Part shown: in pieces, positions 6,564 through 13,093 of the stretch | How the letters are laid out: every line of letters begins with the position of its first letter | How positions within the stretch are numbered: the first letter of the stretch is position 1 | Assembly (NCBI GenBank): GCA_009928265.1 | Contig: RFPR01000041.1 | Location: 1-16,027, forward strand | Direction: 5' to 3' | Source of the DNA: Pseudomonadota bacterium | GTDB taxonomy: Bacteria; Verrucomicrobiota; Verrucomicrobiia; Chthoniobacterales; UBA6821 | DNA: 16,027 nt | Notes under the pieces: model-generated | What the model was told of the DNA's origin: nothing | The model's input: only the letters and a program-made list of their open reading frames with translations | The model's database searches: none | Program-made: the position numbers and the translations under genes

Positions 6564-7715
6564 GTGATTTCGGGGTCTTTCGATCCCGGAATCATGAATG
6601 AATTCCACGTACGCTCGGGCGCCATCATCGCGCTGCGTCTTTTTGACATCGCCTACTCGATTGATCTGAAACGGATCGAGGATTTGAACAACGAAAGACG
6701 CAAGGGGGTGACCATGCGATCCTCCCTTCTTTCGGCACCAGTGAAGTCATTGGCCTTCGACGTGCCGCCGGTCCTGCTCACCCTTCCTCCCCTGAGAATC
6801 GCGGTAGGAGGGAGGTCGATGGAGTGTCCGCTGACGGTCCGTTTCTATGAATTCGGCGTCGTCTCCATATCCCTCCGCTTCCCTGCGAACGACATCCCTT
6901 GGTCAGGGCTGAGTGAATTTGCCAACGAGGTCGACAGGACCGTGGGCCCCCGGGGTTCGCACTTGCCATGGCAAGGAATCCTCGAGGACCTCCGAGAAAC
7001 CTTTTTGCCTGCACTCCAACGTCCCAATGCAACGCTCTTCGAGGAGGATCACCTCGTCACTGTTGTCCAGGAGTGGGAGAAGCCCATGACCTCCTCCGAG
7101 CTTCAGGAATCGCTCGATCTCGTCCCCCTGCTCTCGGGAGAGACTCGTCCCCTGGCCGCCAAGGCCCGCGAGGAACTGCTGCGCCACCGCTTCTCCTACT
7201 ATGAGGATGATCTTGTGGTGATGACCTGGGACCGCGCTTTCATCTACGAACCGCGCAATGACTCCGACGTGGCCGACATCCTCGAGGTCGCCAACGCCCA
7301 GTTGCTGGAGTTCCGCTACTACGACGAACTCCTCGATGACGAACTCCCCCGCATGTACGAGATGGTACGCAGGGCCAGACGCCCACTGAATCTGCTCGCC
7401 TCAAGGCGCTTCGCCGACCTTGCCCGCCGCCTCTACACCCTCGTTGCCGAAGTGACCGAACTGACGGAAAAGGCGGAGAATGTGCTCCGGGTCACCGAGG
7501 ATGTCTATCTGGCCAGGGTCTATCTGGCTGCCCTGGGGATCTTCCGGGTTCCGACGATCAGCGCCTCGGTCCAGGGCAAGCTCGCCATCATCCGGGATAC
7601 TTATGCAGCTCTCTACGAGGAGGCCTCCAGTTCACGGGGAGAGCTACTTGAGTTTGCCATCATCCTTCTCATCGTGATCGAGATCGGGATAGCGCTGATT
7701 CGTCACGCCACTTGA
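6564..7715 (+). CDS. RMD1/DUF155 (COG1723)-like protein with C-terminal membrane anchor
   Basis: A 383-residue protein (373 if translation starts at ATG 6594). It has no signal peptide, a mixed alpha/beta N-terminal two thirds, and a helical C-terminal third rich in Arg/Glu (about 260-360). One hydrophobic helix lies near the end (about 362-379, EFAIILLIVIEIGIALI), followed by a short basic tail. The arrangement of acidic/basic helices, then a segment of the type LAIIRDTYAALYEEASSSRGELLEF, then a single terminal membrane helix matches the RMD1/DUF155 family. In eukaryotes this family includes the mitochondrial proteins Rmd1, Rmd8 and RMND1; bacterial roles are unknown. Recognition is by overall pattern, not by catalytic residues, so it is moderate. 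The gene follows PiT by 61 bases on the same strand, and its end overlaps the convergent phosphoesterase gene by 13 bases. Confidence 0.65.
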   Translation: MISGSFDPGIMNEFHVRSGAIIALRLFDIAYSIDLKRIEDLNNERRKGVTMRSSLLSAPVKSLAFDVPPVLLTLPPLRIAVGGRSMECPLTVRFYEFGVVSISLRFPANDIPWSGLSEFANEVDRTVGPRGSHLPWQGILEDLRETFLPALQRPNATLFEEDHLVTVVQEWEKPMTSSELQESLDLVPLLSGETRPLAAKAREELLRHRFSYYEDDLVVMTWDRAFIYEPRNDSDVADILEVANAQLLEFRYYDELLDDELPRMYEMVRRARRPLNLLASRRFADLARRLYTLVAEVTELTEKAENVLRVTEDVYLARVYLAALGIFRVPTISASVQGKLAIIRDTYAALYEEASSSRGELLEFAIILLIVIEIGIALIRHAT

Positions 7716-8767
7716 GAAATGAGTGGCGTGGCCGGAGCCCCCGGAAGGTTCATGTAATTCCAGGAAATCCGCTCATCGGAGGGGGCTTTGATCCCATCGG
7801 AAGGAATGATTTCAATCATTCCCAGACCGGGCCATGTTCCCATGTTCGGACCATTCCACCACTTTCCGCAGACGGCGCCGCCGGTGATGAATGGGACTCC
7901 GTTATCCTGGAGGCGTTCGTTGATATGAACGTGCCCTTGCAGCACCAGTGCTAGTGGGCGGTCCTTTAACCGAGAGAGGACAGAATCGGCATTGAGGACG
8001 CGTACCCTGCCAGGAGATGGACCGACAAACGGCCCGAACGAATCACGGAGCGATGTCCTGAAAGGAATGTGGCTGCAGAGGATGATCGGCTGGTTAGCAG
8101 GAATCCTGCGAAGTTCGCGATCTAGCCAGGAGATCTGTGCGGCGTCGATCCATCCACGGTAGGGATTGGCTCCTCCAACGACTTTTACCGTATCAAGCAT
8201 CAGGAACCGGTATCCCCTGAAGGAAAAGGAACGGTAGGTCTCGTGAAGACCGAAATACTTCTTCCAACGCCAACGTGGGTCGTGAGGTGAAGGGCTTCTG
8301 TCTTGAAGGATGGGTTCGTAGAAATCGTGGTTTCCGATGATCGGCTCCACCTTGGTATGGAGTTTTTTCAGGAAGGTGTCGGCGACCTTCCACCGTCGAT
8401 CCATGACGCGTCCGGAATCATAGAATCCTCCGTGGACGAAATCCCCTCCCCCGATGATCAGGTCAGGCTGAAGGGAGTTCATCAGTTGCGCTGCCTGTTC
8501 AAGGGCCTGCGGGGCGCCCTTCTCCTCCCTGGAATGGCAATCCGTGAGAAAACCGAGACGCAGTGGTCTAAGATCGGGTGAAAGATCGTTACCTCGAATC
8601 GTCCTCGGGAGCAGGACTTGGGTGGTGACAAACGCACCGAGTCCCGCAAGAAAGGCTCTCCTCCCCAGTGGGAGCGAACCCAGGACGTGGGAATCAGGCG
8701 CCGAGTCCAAGCCAGAAGGAAGGTTTTGGCTCGGGGGTGCGGCGGTCTGTCGAGAGTCGTTTTTCAA
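7703..8767 (-). CDS. Tat-exported calcineurin-like metallophosphoesterase
   Basis: A 354-residue protein with all the metal-site motifs of the calcineurin-like family: DCH (D76, H78), GGDFVHGG (D109), GNHDF (N146, H147), CSHIP (H233) and QGHVH (H279, H281). A twin-arginine signal is visible as GRRAFLAGLGAFVTTQVLLP (35-54), so it is probably exported folded through Tat and acts in the periplasm on a phosphoester not identifiable from sequence. The start is a TTG at 8765-8767, supported by AGGA four bases upstream; the next in-frame starts lack such a site. The gene overlaps the 3' end of the binding-protein/permease gene by 74 bases in another frame, suggesting coupling, and overlaps the convergent RMD1-like gene by 13 bases. 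Some Tat phosphoesterases of this kind belong to phosphate scavenging. Confidence 0.88.
   Translation of the reverse strand: MKNDSRQTAAPPSQNLPSGLDSAPDSHVLGSLPLGRRAFLAGLGAFVTTQVLLPRTIRGNDLSPDLRPLRLGFLTDCHSREEKGAPQALEQAAQLMNSLQPDLIIGGGDFVHGGFYDSGRVMDRRWKVADTFLKKLHTKVEPIIGNHDFYEPILQDRSPSPHDPRWRWKKYFGLHETYRSFSFRGYRFLMLDTVKVVGGANPYRGWIDAAQISWLDRELRRIPANQPIILCSHIPFRTSLRDSFGPFVGPSPGRVRVLNADSVLSRLKDRPLALVLQGHVHINERLQDNGVPFITGGAVCGKWWNGPNMGTWPGLGMIEIIPSDGIKAPSDERISWNYMNLPGAPATPLISQVA
7704..7730. terminator. perfect 9-bp hairpin at the convergent gene junction
   Basis: CACGCCACT (7704-7712) and AGTGGCGTG (7722-7730) form a perfect 9-bp stem with a 9-base loop. It lies in the overlap between the RMD1-like gene (stop 7713-7715) and the phosphoesterase gene (stop complement at 7703-7705). 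It would therefore form in both transcripts and encodes the last residues of both proteins. There is no T-tract on either side, so it may be a bidirectional terminator without a U-run or a 3'-end stabiliser. Confidence 0.55.
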
Positions 8768-10256
8768 GCCATCCTGTCAATCGCACGAAAGGAAGACCAA
8801 TCAAGAGGTAAATCGCGGCGATCAGGAGTCCCGTCCCGAAATAGTCGAAGGTCTGGGTGGCTATCCGGGTATAGGCACCGGTCAAATCGATGAGGGTGAC
8901 CGCCGAGACCAGCGAGGAATCCTTCAGGAGCGAGATGAAATCATTGGTGACAGGCGGGAGGACCATTCGGAAAGCCTGCGGCACGACGACATGGACGAGA
9001 CCCTGACGATGGGTCATGCCGAGAGCACGGGCTGCCTCCATCTGTCCCTTGGGAATAGCCAGCAGTCCCGCACGATAATTCTCAGCCTCGTAGGCGGCAT
9101 AATTGAGCCCTAGTCCGAGCATTCCGGCCAGGAAGGGCGTCAGCTTGATCCCGATGTAAGGCAATCCGTAGAAGAGGATCAGGAGCTGAACGAGCAGCGG
9201 AGTGCCCCGCACGATCTCGATATAGAGAATAGCGATCGGCTTGAGGGGAAAAGGGCCGTACACACGCATCAGGGCAAGCAGGAAGCCGACCACGATCGCG
9301 AGTACCATGCTCAGAATGGAGATTTCCAGAGTCAGGATGCAGCCCTGCAGGATGACCGGCCAGTAGACGAAATACTTTTTCAGGCGGGCGATGATTCCCC
9401 CCTCCTGCTCGAACTGGGCGGCAAAAGCCTTGTACTCGGTGTCGGGAAGCGAGGGGTCGGCCTGTTGCTTCAGGGCCTTGGCCATGGTCGGTGTCCAGAG
9501 TCCCCAGCGGGAGAGAATGTCGCGGAGCTCACCGCTCTTGACCATCTCACCGAGGGCAGCATTGATCTGCTTGGCCAACTCCGGACGGCTGCGGGAAACG
9601 GCGATTCCATAGGTGATTTTTCCGAAGGGAGGGCCGGTGAATTCCAGAGCGGGATTTGGACCCGCGTAGTATTTGGCAATCGGGAAATCAAGGAGAACAC
9701 CGTAGAGACGGCCATTGCAGACATCGTTGTAGGCGTTGATCTCCTCGGCGTAACTCTTCACCACGACGTTCGGAGTCTCCTCCAGCATCCGCAGGGCTGC
9801 TGTCTGCTCCAGTGTGCCGATCTTACGGCCGGAGAGTTCCGCCAGCGAACTCACGGGCGGAGTACCCTTTGCCACGACTAGCTGTTCGAACGTGATGTAG
9901 TAGGGATCCGTAAAGAGGACCTCCTGACCCTTTTCAGCGGTGATCTCGATTCCGCAGATCACGCAGTCATAGAGTCCCCTCCCCAATCCGGGGATCAGGC
10001 CGTCCCAACTGTTCTGGATAAACTTGGGATCACGTGTCATGTGGCGGGCGATCCCCGTGATGATCTCGAACTCGAAACCGGTCAGGTGATTATGCGCGTC
10101 GTAGAACGCAAAGGGGGCGTTGCTGTCGACGGCGGCGGCCCATTTGAGTTCCGAGGAATCCTTGTCACCTGCCGGATCAGCGGCACGTAGGTCGGAGAAA
10201 AGCAGTGGAGTGCAAAGAATGGCCGCTATCAAGCAGAGGAGGGAAAACCTTTTCAT
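8694..10256 (-). CDS. fused amino-acid-type solute-binding protein and ABC permease
   Basis: A 520-residue protein: signal peptide (about 1-25), a family-3 periplasmic binding domain (about 38-258), a linker (about 260-292), and a polar-amino-acid-type permease domain (about 295-500) with five or so membrane segments. The binding domain shows GFEFEIITGIA, WDGLIPGLGRGLYDCVICGIEIT, FTDPYY (115-120) and a ligand-pocket Asp candidate D190 (LLDFPIAKYY). The permease shows GTPLLVQL (351-358) and an EAA loop, ENYRAGLLAIPKGQMEAARALG (392-413), which contacts the ATPase. The position usually held by the carboxylate-binding Arg just before the FTDPYY segment appears to be Lys (K109). Such N-terminal binding/permease fusions are known for glutamine and other amino-acid importers. 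It is 20 bases downstream of the ATPase gene and overlaps the phosphoesterase gene by 74 bases. Specificity is unresolved. Confidence 0.9.
   Translation of the reverse strand: MKRFSLLCLIAAILCTPLLFSDLRAADPAGDKDSSELKWAAAVDSNAPFAFYDAHNHLTGFEFEIITGIARHMTRDPKFIQNSWDGLIPGLGRGLYDCVICGIEITAEKGQEVLFTDPYYITFEQLVVAKGTPPVSSLAELSGRKIGTLEQTAALRMLEETPNVVVKSYAEEINAYNDVCNGRLYGVLLDFPIAKYYAGPNPALEFTGPPFGKITYGIAVSRSRPELAKQINAALGEMVKSGELRDILSRWGLWTPTMAKALKQQADPSLPDTEYKAFAAQFEQEGGIIARLKKYFVYWPVILQGCILTLEISILSMVLAIVVGFLLALMRVYGPFPLKPIAILYIEIVRGTPLLVQLLILFYGLPYIGIKLTPFLAGMLGLGLNYAAYEAENYRAGLLAIPKGQMEAARALGMTHRQGLVHVVVPQAFRMVLPPVTNDFISLLKDSSLVSAVTLIDLTGAYTRIATQTFDYFGTGLLIAAIYLLIGLPFVRLTGWLEKRLSTDRRTPEPKPSFWLGLGA
8772..8775 (-). 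promoter_or_regulatory. Shine-Dalgarno AGGA for the TTG start at 8767
   Basis: On the minus strand AGGA is followed by TGGC and then TTG, giving 4-base spacing. This supports a TTG start inside the 3' end of the upstream transporter gene. Confidence 0.4.
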
Positions 10257-10276
10257 GGGATGGAATCAGCGTTTCC

Positions 10277-11041
10277 TCAGATAAAACGATGGAGAAAGCG
10301 GCGGGTGCGCTCGTCCTTGGGTGAGGTGAAGATCTCGTCCTCGTCGGAGATCTCAACGATCTCCCCCTGCTCCATGTAGATGATGTAGTCGGAGGCGTCC
10401 CGGGCGAAGCGGATCTCGTGGGTCACCACGATCTGAGTCATCCCCTCGGCATCAAGGGCCTTCATCACCGAGAGCACCTCGTCGACGAGCATCGGGTCGA
10501 GGGCGGAGGTCGGTTCGTCGTAGAGCATCACCTTGGGATTCATCGCGAGGGCCCGGGCGATTGCGGCACGCTGCTGCTGACCGCCCGAAAGCTGAGCGGG
10601 GTAACGCTTGGCAAAACCGGCCAACCCGACCTTCTCCAGCTGACGGAGGGCGTTCTCCTCGGCGACCTCGCGGGGTTCCTTGTTTACCACGAGGGGTGCA
10701 AGGGTCACGTTCTCGAGGATGGTCTTGTTGGGAAAGAGGTTGAACTGCTGGAATACCATGCCGACGCGCTGGCGCAGTTCGTGGGCGAAATCATGGAAGC
10801 GCGGATCGAGCCTGCGCTCCCCCTCCGAGCGTTCCAGGGTCACACCCGCCATGCGGATCGTCCCGGAGTCAAGTGTCTCGAGCGCATTCAGGCAGCGCAG
10901 CAGGGTCGATTTGCCGCAACCGCTCGGGCCGATGATCGAGACCAGATCCCCCTGTTCGACGGAGAAACCAACGCCTTTGAGCACGGTCACGTCACCGTAA
11001 CTTTTACGCAGATTACTGACTTCGACGATCGGCTCGGACAT
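10277..11041 (-). CDS. GlnQ-type polar amino-acid ABC transporter ATPase
   Basis: A 254-residue nucleotide-binding subunit with Walker A GPSGCGKST (38-46), Q-loop in VFQQFNLFP (97-104), signature LSGGQQQR (151-158), Walker B VMLYDEPTSALDP (171-183) and switch histidine H208 (VVTHEI). The FNLFPNKTILENVTLAP segment and the overall length are typical of the GlnQ/HisP/ArtP class. It is cytosolic and, presumably as a dimer, drives the fused binding-protein/permease encoded 20 bases downstream; together they are a complete importer. Residues 70-92 form a slightly long charged stretch before the Q-loop, which is normal for this class. The 5' leader carries the 10-mer CTACTACTAG shared with the upstream EamA gene. 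Confidence 0.93.
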   Translation of the reverse strand: MSEPIVEVSNLRKSYGDVTVLKGVGFSVEQGDLVSIIGPSGCGKSTLLRCLNALETLDSGTIRMAGVTLERSEGERRLDPRFHDFAHELRQRVGMVFQQFNLFPNKTILENVTLAPLVVNKEPREVAEENALRQLEKVGLAGFAKRYPAQLSGGQQQRAAIARALAMNPKVMLYDEPTSALDPMLVDEVLSVMKALDAEGMTQIVVTHEIRFARDASDYIIYMEQGEIVEISDEDEIFTSPKDERTRRFLHRFI

Positions 11042-11047
11042 GGGCTT

Positions 11048-11057
11048 CTAGTAGTAG
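11048..11057 (-). promoter_or_regulatory. leader motif CTACTACTAG upstream of the GlnQ-type ATPase
   Basis: The minus-strand 10-mer CTACTACTAG ends 6 bases before the ATG at 11039-11041. The same 10-mer sits at identical spacing before the EamA start (11572-11581). It overlaps the Shine-Dalgarno region (weak AGAAG here). Its function is unknown. Confidence 0.4.
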
Positions 11058-11127
11058 TGGATGAGACTCCAAGGTCAATCCGCGAGGAGGTCTTCCACAA
11101 TGACGATTCCGTAACAGTAATAACGGA

Positions 11128-11565
11128 TCATCGCTCTCCAAGAATGATCACCGCGACCCCCGCAATCACGAGCAGTCCACCGCAGATGGTCATCGGGTTT
11201 AGCTGCATCTCACGGAAGAAGAGCCAGGCAAAAACCACCACGAACAGGGGGTACGAAATCTCGATAAGCGAGGCGAGCGTCGGATTCTTGGCCGACATGG
11301 CGGCATAGGTCAGAAAGGCGCCCAGTGCCGATCCCCCGATCGAGAAGAGAAACCATCCGAGATCACCCTTCTCCAGTCCCTCCATGCGGAAGGCCTGACC
11401 GATCTTTCCAGTAGCCGAGAGCAGGACAAGCGATCCAAGGAATCCGAGTGCCGAATAACCGAAAAAGAAAAGGACGGGACTGAGTCCCTTGCGAAGGATC
11501 GGTCCGCTGGCGGCATAGCTCATCCCCCAGCAAAGAGAGGCGGCGATGGCGTAAAGAAGCCACAT
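11128..11565 (-). CDS. single-domain EamA/DMT-superfamily transporter (half-length)
   Basis: A 145-residue membrane protein with about five hydrophobic helices: about 2-20, 31-53, 70-92, 95-114 and 124-142. The start MWLLYAIAASLCWGMSYAASGPILRKG and the ending ISYPLFVVVFAWLFFRE...GGLLVIAGVAVIIL are typical of one EamA repeat. Most EamA exporters are near 300 residues with two repeats; this one holds a single repeat with a clean start and stop, so it is probably a natural half-size member that works as a dimer rather than a broken gene. AGGA lies 4 bases upstream of the ATG. It is first in the probable minus-strand operon with the ABC importer, 86 bases upstream of the ATPase gene. Substrate is unknown; drug/metabolite export is the family theme. 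Confidence 0.82.
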   Translation of the reverse strand: MWLLYAIAASLCWGMSYAASGPILRKGLSPVLFFFGYSALGFLGSLVLLSATGKIGQAFRMEGLEKGDLGWFLFSIGGSALGAFLTYAAMSAKNPTLASLIEISYPLFVVVFAWLFFREMQLNPMTICGGLLVIAGVAVIILGER

Positions 11566-11571
11566 AAGTTC

Positions 11572-11581
11572 CTAGTAGTAG
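11572..11581 (-). promoter_or_regulatory. leader motif CTACTACTAG upstream of the EamA gene
   Basis: This is the second copy of the 10-mer, ending 6 bases before the ATG at 11563-11565, the same spacing as at 11048-11057. Here its last bases run into the AGGA Shine-Dalgarno at 11570-11573. Confidence 0.4.
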
Positions 11582-11619
11582 CTTTGTTCACGGAAAAACT
11601 CCACGCCTCTCTTTGCCGG

Positions 11620-11654
11620 ATCAGGAGCTGTGCTTGCCCGCGGGGACTCCTGAT
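11620..11654. promoter_or_regulatory. inverted repeat (candidate operator or leader hairpin) before the CYTH gene
   Basis: ATCAGGAG (11620-11627) and CTCCTGAT (11647-11654) are perfect complements separated by 19 bases that contain a palindrome, CCCGCGGG (11637-11644). The element lies in the 103-base divergent gap between the EamA and CYTH genes, ending 14 bases before the CYTH start. It may be a regulator binding site or an mRNA hairpin over the CYTH leader. Confidence 0.45.
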
Positions 11655-11668
11655 GGTTTCCTAAAGTC

Positions 11669-12136
11669 ATGGCCGTTGAAACTGAACGGAAGTTTCTGGT
11701 GTCGGGAGATGCATGGCGTTCCCTTGGCACCCCCGTTCCCTATGCACAGGGTTATCTGTCCCGGGGAAACGGAGTCACCGTGAGAATCCGCATCGCGGGA
11801 GAAAAAGCCTTTTTCACCGTCAAAGGACCCGTCGAGGGCATCAGTCGTCCCGAGTTCGAGTATCCCGTTCCCATTGAGGATGCCCGGGAGATGCTCAGGC
11901 TTTGCAAGGATCCGGTGATCGAAAAAACCAGGACGCGCGTTCCCCACGCATCCCATGTCTGGGAGGTGGACGAGTTCGACGGCGAAAACCTCGGGTTGAT
12001 CATCGCCGAGGTGGAACTCTCCTCACCCAAAGAGGAGGTTGCCCTTCCCCCTTGGGTTGGCACCGAAGTGACCGGCGACCCCCGCTATTACAATTCAAAT
12101 CTGGCGGTCCATCCCTTCCGGGATTGGCAATTCTGA
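11669..12136 (+). CDS. CYTH-domain (triphosphate tunnel) protein, putative inorganic triphosphatase
   Basis: A 155-residue cytosolic protein that is a single CYTH domain. The signature ExExK is at E4, E6, K8 (VETERKFLV). Further tunnel residues lie in VRIRI (38-42), FTVKGP (49-54), RPEFEYPVP (60-68), EKTRTR (85-90), WEVDEFDG (98-105) and IIAEVEL (111-117), ending with TGDPRYYNSNLA. This matches the short bacterial CYTH proteins of the NeuTTM/YgiF-related type, which bind divalent metal and hydrolyse inorganic triphosphate; some relatives are adenylate cyclases or thiamine triphosphatases, so tripolyphosphatase is the likeliest of several activities. The CHAD gene follows after 9 bases on the same strand. 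No clear Shine-Dalgarno precedes the ATG, but an inverted repeat lies 14 bases upstream. Confidence 0.92.
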   Translation: MAVETERKFLVSGDAWRSLGTPVPYAQGYLSRGNGVTVRIRIAGEKAFFTVKGPVEGISRPEFEYPVPIEDAREMLRLCKDPVIEKTRTRVPHASHVWEVDEFDGENLGLIIAEVELSSPKEEVALPPWVGTEVTGDPRYYNSNLAVHPFRDWQF

Positions 12137-12145
12137 CACGCAACC

Positions 12146-13054
12146 ATGGCCCGGAAAAAATCAACAGCTTCCGGAACGGACAAGGGAAAGAAGTCGGGAA
12201 AAGCCCGCCTCCATTTGCGACGGGCGAAACCCTTAGGCCCCGAACTCCGCAAGGTCGCTCTTTTACAAATCGAGGCTGCCTTGGAGGCACTCCACGGTAA
12301 CAACGTATCCCCCGATCCGGTCCACAACGCTCGCACTTACATCAAGAAACTCCGCGCAATCCTCCAACTCGCTTCGCCTGTGATGTCGAAGAAGCAGCGG
12401 GAGTTGCCGATAAGCCACCTTAGGGAAGCGGCTTCAAGACTCGGTCCACTCCGTGACTCGGAGGTTCGCGTCCGAACACTCGACTCCCTGCTGGAACAGA
12501 CAGGCCTTCCCGTTGATGACTACGCATCGCTTCGCGCCGGACTGGCCGATGTCGCCAAACAACGCAGGCACAACGATGCCCGCCGGATTCCCGGCGTTCT
12601 GGGCTTGCTTAGGGAACTTCGCGTTTCCGTGGAATCCTGGCCTCTCGATGATCTTGAGGGTAAGGATCTCAGGCGACGGATCCGACGCAGCTATCGCAGG
12701 GGAAGAACAGCCCTGGATCTTTGCAGTGCGACACCAGACCCTGATCCCTTTCACCTCTGGCGCAAGCAGGTCAAGCAGCTCTGGTATCAGCTGCGCATCA
12801 CGGCCGTTTACTGGAAGGATGAGGCGGCCGATCTGATCGCCGCCACGGGTAGGATCGGCCAACTCGCAGGCGACGAGAGGGATCTTACCCTGCTCGGTGA
12901 GACCCTGAGTCTCGGCCCCCAGGGGAAGGCAACGTCTCTACTTCAGGCCAAGATAGCAGAGCTGCTCCCCTCCCTGAGGCGTGATGCCGTGACAGCGGGC
13001 CATGTCTTTTACGAAACCCGTCCGAAACATTTTGTCGAGTCTCTCGAATTGTGA
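12146..13054 (+). CDS. CHAD-domain protein (putative polyphosphate-binding)
   Basis: A 302-residue, Arg/Lys-rich, almost wholly helical protein with two CHAD-type helical repeats. The conserved histidine helix of each is visible: VHNARTYIKKLRAILQL (59-75, H60) and FHLWRKQVKQLWYQLR (202-217, H203). The first 28 residues are lysine-rich and probably disordered. CHAD proteins have a strongly basic pore that binds polyphosphate, and several localise to polyphosphate granules. CHAD is often fused to, or next to, CYTH; here the two are separate genes 9 bases apart, which supports a shared function in handling inorganic triphosphate or polyphosphate. No enzymatic motif is seen in this gene. The ATG has no clear Shine-Dalgarno, consistent with coupling to the CYTH gene. 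Confidence 0.9.
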   Translation: MARKKSTASGTDKGKKSGKARLHLRRAKPLGPELRKVALLQIEAALEALHGNNVSPDPVHNARTYIKKLRAILQLASPVMSKKQRELPISHLREAASRLGPLRDSEVRVRTLDSLLEQTGLPVDDYASLRAGLADVAKQRRHNDARRIPGVLGLLRELRVSVESWPLDDLEGKDLRRRIRRSYRRGRTALDLCSATPDPDPFHLWRKQVKQLWYQLRITAVYWKDEAADLIAATGRIGQLAGDERDLTLLGETLSLGPQGKATSLLQAKIAELLPSLRRDAVTAGHVFYETRPKHFVESLEL

Positions 13055-13093
13055 GTCCCGGATTCGGCCCCTCTTAGTTATGGTGAGATACGC

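Noticed and set aside
8544..9113. 189-codon plus-strand open frame over the phosphoesterase/permease junction
   Set aside because: It overlaps two well-supported minus-strand genes, is rich in Arg/Gly/Glu and has no domain.
11100..11127. CCGT/ACGG inverted repeat in the EamA/ATPase spacer as a terminator
   Set aside because: The stem is only 4 bp with a long loop and no T-tract.
10418..11308. 296-codon open frame on the plus strand
   Set aside because: It lies antisense to the GlnQ-type ATPase and the EamA gene, both strongly supported; no motif is seen in it.
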